Positions 23,035-33,646 of a DNA stretch of 64,000 nucleotides are shown here, piece after piece (the stretch's first letter is position 1; every line of letters starts with the position of its first letter). Both the position numbers and the translations under genes were made by a program. The DNA lies in the NCBI GenBank assembly GCA_937927725.1, contig CALBSE010000045.1:7923-71922 (forward strand). Reading direction: 5' to 3'. The DNA is from an uncultured Actinomycetes bacterium. GTDB taxonomy: Bacteria > Actinomycetota > Acidimicrobiia > Acidimicrobiales > Acidimicrobilacustridaceae. The notes under the pieces are model-generated. The model ran no database searches. It had not been told where the DNA came from and worked only from the letters and a program-made list of their open reading frames with translations.

Positions 23035-23532
23035 TTGCACCAGTCCCGCACCAGATCTGTCGGGAGTTCGCTCCCCTGCCCCGTTAGACCTCGCTGCATA
23101 GCCACACGACTCACATGCGTTTCGCTCCTTGCTGCCTTTGCACTTTTCGCAACAATCACAGCGAGTAGTTGCTCATCAACAACGCAGCCAAATCCGGGCC
23201 CACCGGGCAATGTCGGTGAGATCGGCCCAATCGGATCGCAAGGTGCAATGGGAGCACCAGGTCCCCCTGGAGAACAGGGCGCGCCGGGTGTACCTGGCCC
23301 TCCCGGCGCACCGGGTGAGCCTGGCATTCCGGGCATTCCGGGCATTCCGGGCATTCCGGGCATTCCGGGCATTCCGGGCGTTCCAGGAATTCCCGGTGTT
23401 CCGGGCATCCCCGGAGCTCCCGGCGTCGCTGGTGCCGTCGGTCCCGCGGGCGATTCCGTTCTTTCGACCTTGTCGTGCTCGATCGGTGACACGATTCGGT
23501 GGACAGGATCCGGCTGGACCTGCGCTCCATAG
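23035..23532 (+). CDS. collagen-like repeat lipoprotein
   Basis: 165 residues from a TTG start; no ATG or GTG start is available in frame. Residues ~26-46 form a signal-peptide-like stretch ending in TASSC, a weak lipobox. Then come about 28 Gly-X-Y triplets, many GIP, GVP, GAP and GPP, including six identical GIP units in a row. The C-terminal ~25 residues contain the Trp-rich GDTIRWTGSGWTCAP with two Cys flanking. It is probably an exported trimeric stalk-like surface protein. It starts ~80 bases outside attR, so it is chromosomal. Confidence 0.65.
   Translation: MHQSRTRSVGSSLPCPVRPRCIATRLTCVSLLAAFALFATITASSCSSTTQPNPGPPGNVGEIGPIGSQGAMGAPGPPGEQGAPGVPGPPGAPGEPGIPGIPGIPGIPGIPGIPGVPGIPGVPGIPGAPGVAGAVGPAGDSVLSTLSCSIGDTIRWTGSGWTCAP
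23323..23376 (+). repeat. six exact 9-bp tandem repeats within the collagen-like gene
   Basis: Six identical copies of GGCATTCCG in a row, encoding Gly-Ile-Pro, with degenerate copies following. Slippage by whole units keeps the frame, so it would alter stalk length rather than switch the gene off. Confidence 0.9.
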
Positions 23533-23618
23533 CGCGGACGCACACCTGATCGAGCGAGTTCGCACAAAGCGTCAACACCGGAAACAGGCTCACGATCAAC
23601 GGCACCTACGATCGCTGC

Positions 23619-24680
23619 GTGAATCTCCTTCAGCGTTCATTTCGAACCGCAATAAAAACGGATTTCAGTTTTTTCGAACATGTCCGACCGATTCGGTCGG
23701 CTCTTGTCATTCTTGTTGTGCTCGCTGCGACCTACTCTCGAAACGATGTCAGGGCGCTCCTACCCGTCGGCATTGGAATGTTGTTCGTCGCCATTGCCGA
23801 CCGAGGGGCAACATTTCAACGCCGGATGACCTCAATGGCTGGTGCATTGGCCGCAGTGACACTCGGAACCGCTGTCGGTGGCCTTGTTTCGGATAATCAA
23901 ATTCTCCATGTCGCAATTGGAGGTTGTGCCGGCCTCCTTTGCGGACTTGCCGGAACTGCGAGCGTTCCCTCAATGACGGCAGGAGTGCTCGGTCTAGTCG
24001 TCTTCACAATCTTCTCCGGTTCACCAATTGATCTTCTCGACTGGAAGACCAACGCACTCCTGATGATGCTTGGAGCCGCGATCATGAGTTTCACTGTGGT
24101 TGCGGAGTTTGCGGTTCGAACTCTTGTCGGCAGGAAGCCAACTCTTAAGGGGGAGATGGCCGACGTCGACTATTGGACTCGGGCCCGTGTTCACCTTCAC
24201 TGGTCGGATCAGTTCATCCTGCATTCGATTCGACTCGGAATAGTCATCATGATCGCAACGATGTTGGAGGAGGTCCTTTCGTTTCCGCACTCATATTGGA
24301 TCCCTATGACCGTTGCTTGGATCTCCCGTCCTGACCGCGACGGAACCGTCGAGAAAGTAACCCTGCGAGTTGCCGGCACCCTGCTGGGAGTCGGTATCGC
24401 TGGAGCATTGATCGGACTCACACCGGCAACGAGCGCTGAGTCAATCGTGATGGTCGCAATCGCTGGGTATGTCGTCCTAGCCTTCCTCGTACCGAACTAC
24501 GCCATAGCCGTTGCCGGCATCACCGTGTTTGTGTTCTTCCTTTTCCACACAGTCGGATACCCAATGGATGGCTCAATACAGGCACGCATCGCTTCGACCT
24601 TCATCGCAGCAGCACTCGTTTTGGTCGCGATTCACATTGGACCTCGGCATCGCGACGAGGATCTCACGAGCGTCTCGTAA
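23619..24680 (+). CDS. FUSC-family integral membrane protein
   Basis: 353 residues from a GTG. Two halves each carry several hydrophobic helices: ALVILVVLAATYSRNDV and MLFVAIADRGATFQRRM in the first, then a soluble linker, then YWIPMTVAWISRPDRDGTV, which fits the FUSC-like motif. The family includes aromatic-acid efflux components and fusaric-acid-resistance-like proteins; here no membrane-fusion partner is adjacent. The exact substrate is unknown. It ends 4 bases from the convergent echA. Confidence 0.75.
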   Translation: MNLLQRSFRTAIKTDFSFFEHVRPIRSALVILVVLAATYSRNDVRALLPVGIGMLFVAIADRGATFQRRMTSMAGALAAVTLGTAVGGLVSDNQILHVAIGGCAGLLCGLAGTASVPSMTAGVLGLVVFTIFSGSPIDLLDWKTNALLMMLGAAIMSFTVVAEFAVRTLVGRKPTLKGEMADVDYWTRARVHLHWSDQFILHSIRLGIVIMIATMLEEVLSFPHSYWIPMTVAWISRPDRDGTVEKVTLRVAGTLLGVGIAGALIGLTPATSAESIVMVAIAGYVVLAFLVPNYAIAVAGITVFVFFLFHTVGYPMDGSIQARIASTFIAAALVLVAIHIGPRHRDEDLTSVS

Positions 24681-24684
24681 GCGT

Positions 24685-25521
24685 TTAGGCCTCGCTTATT
24701 CGGTAATCACCGAACTTGGCATCGCGCTTCGAGAGCGCACCCGTGAGGCCGCCTTCAGAATCCTTCTCTGCGATAAACGCCTGAAACGTCTCTGTCCCCA
24801 TCGTCAGCGCACACAGTTCGGTGCCCTGACGAATCGCAGTCGGGAATCCCATCACGGCCATGCCGCGATGCACTGTGCGTTTGTTGATCTGCGCAATATC
24901 GGTCGGAATCATCGCAATACGTTTTGCCTTCTCGAGAACCTGTGCTTCAAGTTCGTCGGCCGGATATGAGCGGGTGGCGAAGCCCGATTGTGCAGCCTCA
25001 ACACCGCTGATCCAGTCGCCGGTCAACATGAGTTCCATTCCGAGCTTCGGGCCAAGCAGCCACGCGTGCCATTGCATATCAGGAGTTCCGAAACGAACTG
25101 CTGGATAACCAATGCGCGCATCATCAGCCACGTAGACGAGGTCGCAACCAGTAGCGAGTTCCGTTCCGCCGGCCAGGCAATAGGAATGGATCTGAGCGAT
25201 CACCGGCTTGGCCAGATCCCAAATGCTCATCCACGTCTCGGTGACCTCGCGTGGATAACTGCCGAGTCCATCGGCAGATTGATAGGCCGGGGGCTCGCCA
25301 TCAGCTGGACTTCCGGCCAGGTCGTAACCAGCGGAAAAGCACTTCCCTGCACCACGGATGATGGTGACTCGAACACTGTCATCAACGTCATGGGCGCGTA
25401 ACGCGTGCATGATTTCACGTCGCATTGTCGCCCCAAGCGGATTGCGCTTGTCGGGGTTGTTGAGAGTGATGCGCCGCACCATCGGTGCTGGTTCGTCGAC
25501 GATGATTCGTTCGTAGGCCAT
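24685..25521 (-). CDS. echA: enoyl-CoA hydratase/isomerase family protein
   Basis: 278 residues. The crotonase fold is shown by ITLNNPDKRNPLG, the oxyanion-hole segment GAGKCFSAGYDLAG, and IAQIHSYCLAGGTELATGC. The position where many hydratases carry the first catalytic Glu is not obvious, so the reaction (hydration, isomerisation or other acyl-CoA chemistry) cannot be fixed. It is a single gene with no linked beta-oxidation genes. Confidence 0.85.
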   Translation of the reverse strand: MAYERIIVDEPAPMVRRITLNNPDKRNPLGATMRREIMHALRAHDVDDSVRVTIIRGAGKCFSAGYDLAGSPADGEPPAYQSADGLGSYPREVTETWMSIWDLAKPVIAQIHSYCLAGGTELATGCDLVYVADDARIGYPAVRFGTPDMQWHAWLLGPKLGMELMLTGDWISGVEAAQSGFATRSYPADELEAQVLEKAKRIAMIPTDIAQINKRTVHRGMAVMGFPTAIRQGTELCALTMGTETFQAFIAEKDSEGGLTGALSKRDAKFGDYRISEA

Positions 25522-25610
25522 TGGTTCCCCCTGAGTGTTTTGGTGATGATGGCACGGGATTGATCACGCAACCAGCGAGAGTTGCTACGCCTCAACTTCC
25601 CCGAAGATCT

Positions 25611-26255
25611 CTACGGTGCACTCACGAGACACAACGTGGTCTTGCCGTCCGACAGTGGAAACGCGGCAGTGAGTGGAGGGCAAGGTCTGGGCGAGTCGAC
25701 CTGTGAACTCACGGCTGCCGAATTTGGGTCAGCGCAACTCACTGGTTGCGCGATCTTCCCGCTATCGCTCGCAAGAATCACCACGCACGTTCCGGGCTGA
25801 TACCGCAGTACCTGAACTTGGGTCGTTGTCGAACTCAACGATGAATCCTTCGAAGTTGCGTACGCGCTTCCAATCAGCAGCACTAATCCCACCAGAACAG
25901 CAGCGGCAATCGGTCCCCATTTCCATAGCGAGGCAGTCTGGGCAGAGACAACGATGCCGGACGGTGGAGGTGGTCGGTGATCGCTCAGATCTGGTCGCGT
26001 CGTCCTCGGTGCTTGGACCAGCACTGGATCCGGAAGCGTGAGGTCGTACTCCCGACGCTTTACCTGGTCGCCTAGCGTGTTCCATGCCGCATTGGCGGCA
26101 CGGATTCGCGACTCGGCATCTGAGCGCTGCGCTCCTTCTGCAGTTCGACGATCGGGATGGTTCGCACGCGCGATGACTAGATATGCACGTCGGATCGTCT
26201 CCCGATCAGCATTTCGGGCGACTCCGAGAATGTCGTAGTAGTTCGACTCCGTCAT
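25611..26255 (-). CDS. J-domain membrane protein
   Basis: 214 residues. The N-terminal ~65 residues are a J domain (NYYDILGVARNADRETIRRA) with the HPD motif in RANHPDRRT, which would stimulate a DnaK ATPase. A transmembrane helix follows near residue 120 (IAAAVLVGLVLLIGSAYA), then an extracytoplasmic-looking C-terminal region with two Cys. It starts 3 bases after the hemW stop, so it shares the hemW-rsmE-dnaJ-hrcA transcript. Confidence 0.8.
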   Translation of the reverse strand: MTESNYYDILGVARNADRETIRRAYLVIARANHPDRRTAEGAQRSDAESRIRAANAAWNTLGDQVKRREYDLTLPDPVLVQAPRTTRPDLSDHRPPPPSGIVVSAQTASLWKWGPIAAAVLVGLVLLIGSAYATSKDSSLSSTTTQVQVLRYQPGTCVVILASDSGKIAQPVSCADPNSAAVSSQVDSPRPCPPLTAAFPLSDGKTTLCLVSAP

Positions 26256-26258
26256 CGC

Positions 26259-27329
26259 CTAACGCAGCCTGACCGCGACTTCATTCGCGAGTAAGCGTCC
26301 TTCGGTACTCAGCGTGATGGTGTTGTCTGAAACAACGAGCAAGGAATCCAAAACGCCGATGTCGCTCTCAGACAACGACTGACGAGGGACGCCCTCGCGA
26401 GTCCGCAACGAAAGTTGCAAGCCCTCAATCCGTCGCCGATCAGGATCTAGATCCTCGGCGGATGCTTCGACAGATTCATCGGAACTCATGAGATCGATAT
26501 AACGATCGGGGGTCCGAACATTCCACCAGCGGCGTCCATCCTCGTGGGAATGTGCCGCACATCCGAAACCGCGGTAGTTGCCTTGTCGCCAGTACAAGAG
26601 ATTGTGTTCGCACTCTTGACCGGGCTTTGCCCAGTTTGAGATCTCATAGTTCTCGTACCCCGCAGCCAGCAGCAATCCATCCGCGAGCAGATACTTATCA
26701 GCTTGATCATCGTCATCAGGGTGACGAGAAGGATCGTCGGCGAGTGGCGTTCCTGCTTCAATCGTCAGCGCATAGGCACTGACGTGATCAGGGTTTAGGG
26801 AGATGACCTGCTCAATTGTGTGACGCCAATCGCTCAACGATTCCCCGGCACCGCCATAAATGAGGTCAAGGTTCAACCGTTTGATCCCACCATTGCGGGC
26901 GATGCCAACTGCTCGGACAACCGTGTCCGGGTCATGATCACGACCTAGTGATCGAAGAACATCTGCCGATAGCGACTGCACACCGAACGAAAGGCGGTTC
27001 ACTCCTGCACTTTGGTATGCAGTGATGTGATCCGTGGTTACCGATTCTGGATTGCATTCGATCGTGATTTCGGCGTCGGCAACAACAGGAATCGACGAAA
27101 CGATCTTGGCGAGTTGATTGGGATCGACAAGCGACGGCGTGCCACCGCCGACGAAGACCGAACTTGCAAGAGGCATTCCTCTTGCGATCTCGCGCTCAAT
27201 CTCGGCCGCCATCGCGTCGAGATACGTGTCTTGCAGATGGTGCCGGTCGCTCCATGTCGCAAACGCGCAATAGTCACAACGCCGCGAGCAAAACGGGATG
27301 TGGAGGTACACCCCAAACGGTGTGGTCAT
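26259..27329 (-). CDS. hemW: HemW-like radical-SAM heme chaperone
   Basis: 356 residues. Starts YLHIPFCSRRCDYCAF, with the radical-SAM cysteines at 14, 18 and 21. FVGGGTPSLV, a SAM-binding segment, and YEISNWAKPGQECEHN are characteristic of HemW rather than true HemN. HemW transfers heme in actinobacteria and others; older annotation calls it oxygen-independent coproporphyrinogen oxidase. Its start overlaps the rsmE stop (ATGA). Confidence 0.92.
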   Translation of the reverse strand: MTTPFGVYLHIPFCSRRCDYCAFATWSDRHHLQDTYLDAMAAEIEREIARGMPLASSVFVGGGTPSLVDPNQLAKIVSSIPVVADAEITIECNPESVTTDHITAYQSAGVNRLSFGVQSLSADVLRSLGRDHDPDTVVRAVGIARNGGIKRLNLDLIYGGAGESLSDWRHTIEQVISLNPDHVSAYALTIEAGTPLADDPSRHPDDDDQADKYLLADGLLLAAGYENYEISNWAKPGQECEHNLLYWRQGNYRGFGCAAHSHEDGRRWWNVRTPDRYIDLMSSDESVEASAEDLDPDRRRIEGLQLSLRTREGVPRQSLSESDIGVLDSLLVVSDNTITLSTEGRLLANEVAVRLR

Positions 27330-28030
27330 GACACAACTCCGTCGCGCAAGGCGACCATCATCGTCGCTGCTGCGAATGCTGCTGTTTCGGCTCTGAGAAC
27401 GTTATGGCCGAGTCCTACCGTCGGAGTCAACTCGGATTCTGCTGTTGACCAGCCGCCTTCGGGGCCGATCAAAACAGTTGTGTTGCTAGTTGTGAGATAC
27501 GCACCATCTCGATCGGCGCGCACTACTCCGGGAGTAGCCGCGAGGCTTTTCAAATCTGAGACCGGAGCAATCGTCGGCAACCAGACCCGGCGCGATTGCA
27601 TCGCTGCTTCACGAGCAACTTTTGTCAGTCGCTCACCTTGACGCTCGGTCTTTGCGTCATCCCAGCGAACGACCGAACGTTCGGCAAGGAACGGAATGAT
27701 CGTGTCGATTCCCAGTTCGGTGAGCTTCTGAACCACGAGTTCAGGCTTGCTTCCCTTCACAAGAGCGAAGCCAACGGTGAGCTTCGGATCTGGTTCCGGT
27801 TGACGAACTAACTCGCCCACAACTTCGACAGATTCGTTGGTGAAGACACACCAGCGCCAGGAACCGCAACCATCGGTGGCGCTCACGAGATCGCCATCAC
27901 GAAGGCGACGGACCTTCGATAAGTGATGGAGGTCTTCAGCGCTCAGGATCGGACGGTTGATCTCATCAACGATCACATGTGGCGCAGTTCCCCCCGGTTG
28001 CTCCGGAAGATCTGACGCGTCAAAGGTCAT
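27326..28030 (-). CDS. rsmE: 16S rRNA m3U1498 methyltransferase
   Basis: 234 residues from the ATG at 28030; a GTG at 28051 would overlap dnaJ by 17 bases. An N-terminal PUA-like domain (HHLSKVRRLRDGDLVSATDG) is followed by a SPOUT domain whose knot shows LIGPEGGWSTAE and LGHNVLRAETAAFAA. RsmE methylates U1498 in 16S rRNA. Its place after dnaJ is common in bacteria. Confidence 0.94.
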   Translation of the reverse strand: MTFDASDLPEQPGGTAPHVIVDEINRPILSAEDLHHLSKVRRLRDGDLVSATDGCGSWRWCVFTNESVEVVGELVRQPEPDPKLTVGFALVKGSKPELVVQKLTELGIDTIIPFLAERSVVRWDDAKTERQGERLTKVAREAAMQSRRVWLPTIAPVSDLKSLAATPGVVRADRDGAYLTTSNTTVLIGPEGGWSTAESELTPTVGLGHNVLRAETAAFAAATMMVALRDGVVS

Positions 28031-28034
28031 GGCG

Positions 28035-29138
28035 TTACTTGAATGCTCCACGCAGTTTCGACATCAGTCCATGTTCCGGCGGATCGATATCTTCACCACG
28101 GAGTGCGGCAAGTTTCTCGAGAAGTTCTCGTTGTTCGTCGTTGAGATCGCTCGGAGTCTCGACAACAAGCCGAACCAGCAAATCGCCGCGGCCGCGACCT
28201 TGAAGGTGCGTCACACCCTTGCCGCGGAATCGAATGACATCGCCCGATTCGGTACCTGGTTCGACAGGGACAAGTTCGTCGCCATCGAGGGTTTCAATCG
28301 TGATCTGGGCGCCAAGCGCAGCTTGCGTGAACGCGATCGTGAGCTCGTGAATGAGATCGTCGTCCCGGCGAACAAATCGTTCGTCGGGAGCAACTCGAAT
28401 GTGCACGTAAAGATCGCCAGCAGAACCATTCCGAGGACCGACAGCGCCTCGGCCTGAGAGTCGAAGGGTTTGCCCGGTATCGACACCGGCAGGAACATCG
28501 ACGTTGTACTCACACTCGTCAAGATGACGTCCCTCGCCTGCACACGCCGGACACGGATGTTCGATGATCGTGCCGAAACCACCGCAACGACCGCACGGAC
28601 CGGCAGTCACCATTTGGCCGAGAATCGATTGACGCACTCGGCGAACTTGGCCCGCGCCTCCACACTCAGGACACGTCGCTGGCCCGCTGCCTTGGTCGGC
28701 ACCCGTTCCTTCGCACTCTTCGCAGCTCACAGCGGTGCGGACCGAGACCGTTGCCTCGCAACCAAACACTGCCTCGGCAAAGTCAATGTCAACGATCGCC
28801 TCAACATCGGCGCCACGAGGCGGACCACTCGGACCGCCTCCACCCCCGAATGGAGACCCCCCGTTGAAAAACATGTCGAAAATGTCGCCGAGGCCTCCGC
28901 CACCAAACGGAGATCCACCCTGCGGGCCAGATTCGCCATACATGTCGTAGTGCTGACGACGTTGCGGATCAGAAAGCGTCTCGTAGGCGAGCGCGACTTC
29001 TTTGAAGTGGGCTTCGGCGGTTGGATTGTCAGGGTTAGCGTCGGGATGAAGCTCCCGGGCACGCTGACGATACGCACGCTTCAACTCATCGGCGGTAGCG
29101 CCCCGGCTGACTCCAAGAAGTTCGTAATAGTCGGCCAT
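28035..29138 (-). CDS. dnaJ: molecular chaperone DnaJ
   Basis: 367 residues from the ATG at 29138. J domain with HPD in RELHPDANPDNP, then a Gly/Phe-rich linker (residues ~75-110), then four CxxCxGxG-type zinc repeats (CEECEGTG, CPECGGAG, CGRCGGFG, CPACAGEG) and the client-binding C-terminal region. It works with DnaK and GrpE, not in this window. It follows hrcA with 3 bases between, and so is under heat-shock control. Confidence 0.96.
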   Translation of the reverse strand: MADYYELLGVSRGATADELKRAYRQRARELHPDANPDNPTAEAHFKEVALAYETLSDPQRRQHYDMYGESGPQGGSPFGGGGLGDIFDMFFNGGSPFGGGGGPSGPPRGADVEAIVDIDFAEAVFGCEATVSVRTAVSCEECEGTGADQGSGPATCPECGGAGQVRRVRQSILGQMVTAGPCGRCGGFGTIIEHPCPACAGEGRHLDECEYNVDVPAGVDTGQTLRLSGRGAVGPRNGSAGDLYVHIRVAPDERFVRRDDDLIHELTIAFTQAALGAQITIETLDGDELVPVEPGTESGDVIRFRGKGVTHLQGRGRGDLLVRLVVETPSDLNDEQRELLEKLAALRGEDIDPPEHGLMSKLRGAFK

Positions 29139-29141
29139 CAA

Positions 29142-30170
29142 TTAGCCCTCGCTCAACGTACGGCCCAAGCGATTTGCCACAACTGCAACGGCAGAGAGCG
29201 CTTGGTCATAATGCATACGCGTTGGACCGAGTACGCCGATAGAACCAGCGGTCTCGCCATCGACGACATACGGAGCGACAACAATGGAGCAATCGGCGAG
29301 TGCTTCGTTCCCAGTTTCGCGCCCAATGGCGACTGACAAACCGCGATCAAGAACATCTTCAAGAAGGCTGACGACCACGAGCTGCTGTTCAAGAATCCGA
29401 AGAATTTCAGAAACTTTTCGGACTGCGTCGAACGACGCGACCATGTCAGAGGTACCGCCGATAAAAACGTGATCGTCGTGACGATGCTCACCGCGCAGAG
29501 CAGCAAGCGCAGCGCTGACAACCACAGCCACTTCAGCACTCTCACCCAAAATCATCGAACCACTGTCAAGACTTTCCACCGAAGCAAGCGTCTGTCCGAT
29601 CACCATTGTTGAAAGGCGCACGGCAGCAGCATTGACGATGAGGTCATCCGTATCGGATGCAAGTTCGATGCTGCTCTTCTCAATTGCCCCGTTCGAGAGC
29701 ACAAGTACTGCGAGAACCAGCCTCGAAGAAAGCGCCACTAACTGCAAAGACTTAATCGTCGCAACTTCATGTTGTGGACCCACCACAACTGCGGCGTAAT
29801 GCGTGAGTGAGGACAAAAGGCGACTTGTGTCCGAAAGCATCTGTTCCATCTCGCCATGTGTGCGGTTAAAGAAGGAACGAACTTGCTGTGTTTCCGTGAC
29901 CCCGAGTTTCCCAGGTCCCCCGAGTTGGTCAACGAAAAAGCGATAGCCCTTTTCGGTCGGAATTCGACCGGCACTGGTATGAGGTTGGGCGAGATATCCC
30001 TCGGCCTCGAGTGCTGCCATGTCGTTGCGAACCGTGGCGGATGAAACGTTGACCTCAGCCGACGAAGCAACATGGCCAGACCCGACAGGCTGGGCCGTCT
30101 CGATGTATTCGGTCACCACCGCCCGCAGGATCGTGGCTTTACGTTCGTCGATCATGACGTCCTCGCTCAT
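29142..30170 (-). CDS. hrcA: heat-inducible transcription repressor HrcA
   Basis: 342 residues. N-terminal winged helix (RKATILRAVVTEYIETAQPVG in part; SSATVRNDMAALEAEGYL) binds CIRCE DNA; the rest is the dimerisation/GAF-like region, with the C-terminal IGVLGPTRMHYDQAL typical of HrcA. A CIRCE site lies 56 bases upstream, so autoregulation is likely. Confidence 0.96.
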   Translation of the reverse strand: MSEDVMIDERKATILRAVVTEYIETAQPVGSGHVASSAEVNVSSATVRNDMAALEAEGYLAQPHTSAGRIPTEKGYRFFVDQLGGPGKLGVTETQQVRSFFNRTHGEMEQMLSDTSRLLSSLTHYAAVVVGPQHEVATIKSLQLVALSSRLVLAVLVLSNGAIEKSSIELASDTDDLIVNAAAVRLSTMVIGQTLASVESLDSGSMILGESAEVAVVVSAALAALRGEHRHDDHVFIGGTSDMVASFDAVRKVSEILRILEQQLVVVSLLEDVLDRGLSVAIGRETGNEALADCSIVVAPYVVDGETAGSIGVLGPTRMHYDQALSAVAVVANRLGRTLSEG

Positions 30171-30225
30171 AGGGTCGCCGAAAGGCGGCCATGGGTGGTC
30201 ACATTCTACCCGCCGACCCCTTCGA

Positions 30226-30252
30226 TAAGCAGTCGAAGGTCGAGAGTGCCAG
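30226..30252 (-). promoter_or_regulatory. CIRCE operator upstream of hrcA-dnaJ
   Basis: On the minus strand CTGGCACTC, nine bases, then GACTGCTTA. CIRCE is TTAGCACTC-N9-GAGTGCTAA; the left half here is the CTGGCACTC form common in actinobacteria and the right half matches at seven of nine positions. A -10-like TAGAAT is at 30208-30203. The -35 region would overlap the right half of the operator. Confidence 0.75.
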
Positions 30253-30263
30253 CGGAAAAGTCA

Positions 30264-32048
<1,785 letters not shown>

Positions 32049-32114
32049 GAAGGCAGTCGTCCTTGGGGCGAGGGGCCGTAGGAGCCTAGACGGGTCGTGA
32101 CCGATTCCCGGTTC

Positions 32115-32145
32115 TTGTGACTCGGGGACCTCTGCCCGCTATGCT
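32115..32145 (+). promoter_or_regulatory. possible rpsT promoter
   Basis: TTGTGA (32115-32120) and TATGCT (32140-32145), 19 bases apart. The spacing is longer than ideal. It would give a 5' leader of about 75 bases before the rpsT GTG. Confidence 0.3.
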
Positions 32146-32228
32146 TTCCCGTCCGTGTGCGGGGCCGGTCATTCGACCCGAACCCGTCCCCCCAAACCAC
32201 ACCAATTCTTCAAAGACAGAGGACCCCA

Positions 32229-32492
32229 GTGGCCAACATTAAGAGCCAGATCAAGCGCAACCGTCAGAGCGAAAAGGCTCGCCTTCGCAATAAGGCTGTC
32301 CGCTCAGAACTGAAGACTCGTACCAAGCGTGCACTCGCCGCTGCCGAGGAAGGCAGCGCTGACATCGCCGAGCAAGCTCGTCTCGCGATCAAGCGAATCG
32401 ATACCGCTGCGTCAAAGGGTGTCATCCACAAGAACCAGGCTGCTCGCCGCAAGAGCCGCCTCATGGCGCGCATTAACGCTGCAACCAAGTGA
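32229..32492 (+). CDS. rpsT: 30S ribosomal protein S20
   Basis: 87 residues. The start is the GTG at 32229 (MANIKSQIKRNRQSEKARLRN), with AGAGGA upstream; longer frames are non-conserved. The C-terminus VIHKNQAARRKSRLMARIN is typical of S20, which binds 16S rRNA during early 30S assembly. It stands alone and divergent from lepA. Confidence 0.96.
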   Translation: MANIKSQIKRNRQSEKARLRNKAVRSELKTRTKRALAAAEEGSADIAEQARLAIKRIDTAASKGVIHKNQAARRKSRLMARINAATK

Positions 32493-32524
32493 TCGAGGCG
32501 CCACTCTGGCGCTCTTGCGATATC

Positions 32525-32547
32525 GGACCGGAGCAATGCTCCGGTCC
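32525..32547 (+). terminator. rho-independent terminator of rpsT
   Basis: A perfect 10-bp stem GGACCGGAGC / GCTCCGGTCC with a 3-nt loop AAT, followed by TTTTCGTTTT. It lies 32 bases after the rpsT stop, between convergent rpsT and holA. Confidence 0.85.
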
Positions 32548-32584
32548 TTTTCGTTTTCTCGATCGATGATGCGGACTACGTAGG

Positions 32585-33646
32585 TCAGCGACGACCGCGA
32601 GAGCCTGACGAGGATCGGTTCCGGCCAGCTAATCGAGCGACGAGAACTTCGACAACCAATTCGGGCGGCCACGCCTTGGCCCCGTGAAGATCGAGGTCGG
32701 CCTGCGCAAGCAACGCCGCCACGTCGGCCAGTCGATCGCTACCAAGCCGCCTAGCACCATCGAGGGCCTTCTTCGCCGGGAAGGTACTGCCCTTCATTCC
32801 GAGAACGTCTGCGGCCTGCTTATCGCCGCGAATATCGGGATCATCAAGCCGGATCATCTTCAAATAATGATTGCTCAAGGTCGCGAGAATCTGGAGTGGG
32901 TGACGGCCTCCCCCGATCATCATTCTCTGAAGAACATCAAGCGAGCCGCTGACATCACCCCCATCGATCGCATCGGTGAGATCCCAAGGAGCGACATCAC
33001 CCGAGACGCCGAGATACGGCTCAATATCGGGCGCCGAAACTTTGGTGCCAGCGCCGAACACTGATTCCAACATTTCGAGGATTGCGGGCAAGCGGCCAAC
33101 ATCACTTCCGAGATGATCGACGAGTGATCGGCGCGCTGCAGGATCGAGTTTGAGCGCCGACGCTGAGATCCGTTCGTCGAGCCAACCGCCTTGCGCCTTG
33201 CCCGTTCCCGGCGATGTATCGACAACCACTCCCCCGCAACCGGACACTGCATCGGCGAGGCTTTTAGGAACCGCTGGCGTTTTCGACTGTTTGTTCGGAC
33301 GAGGATCCTTTTCCCACACAAGAACCAGCGATGTGGTTTCAAGCGGATCTTCGAGGTACTGAACGAGCGGAACACACGCGTCTTTGGTCGAGAACACCGC
33401 TGCGTTGCGAACAAGTACAACGCGACGATCACTCAAAAAAGGAAACGTCTGCGAAGCATCGACAACGGGACCGATCGTGTAACCGCCATCGTCGAGTGCG
33501 TGGTCAGCTATCGATAGCTCGGCGAGCAACAGCGTGCGATCTCCATCACCAACCAATTGCGCGATCAGCGAAGACACTTCGTCACCAAGGATGACCTCGT
33601 CGCTCCCCTTCAACAGGAACACTGGGGCGGTGAGATTGACGTTCAC
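32585..33646 (-). CDS. holA: DNA polymerase III subunit delta
   Basis: 353 residues from a GTG. Clamp-loader delta features: VFLLKGSDEVILGDEVSSL at the N-terminus, FPFLSDRRVVLVRNA, and a helical C-terminal third (PLQILATLSNHYLKMIRL) typical of HolA. It opens the sliding clamp with the tau/gamma complex. Start overlaps the folP stop by 4 bases (GTGA). Confidence 0.92.
   Translation of the reverse strand: MNVNLTAPVFLLKGSDEVILGDEVSSLIAQLVGDGDRTLLLAELSIADHALDDGGYTIGPVVDASQTFPFLSDRRVVLVRNAAVFSTKDACVPLVQYLEDPLETTSLVLVWEKDPRPNKQSKTPAVPKSLADAVSGCGGVVVDTSPGTGKAQGGWLDERISASALKLDPAARRSLVDHLGSDVGRLPAILEMLESVFGAGTKVSAPDIEPYLGVSGDVAPWDLTDAIDGGDVSGSLDVLQRMMIGGGRHPLQILATLSNHYLKMIRLDDPDIRGDKQAADVLGMKGSTFPAKKALDGARRLGSDRLADVAALLAQADLDLHGAKAWPPELVVEVLVARLAGRNRSSSGSRGRR

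Noticed and set aside
23323..23376. Short tandem repeat array that might suggest CRISPR
   Set aside because: Units are 9 bp, contiguous without spacers and in frame with Gly-X-Y coding; no cas genes nearby.
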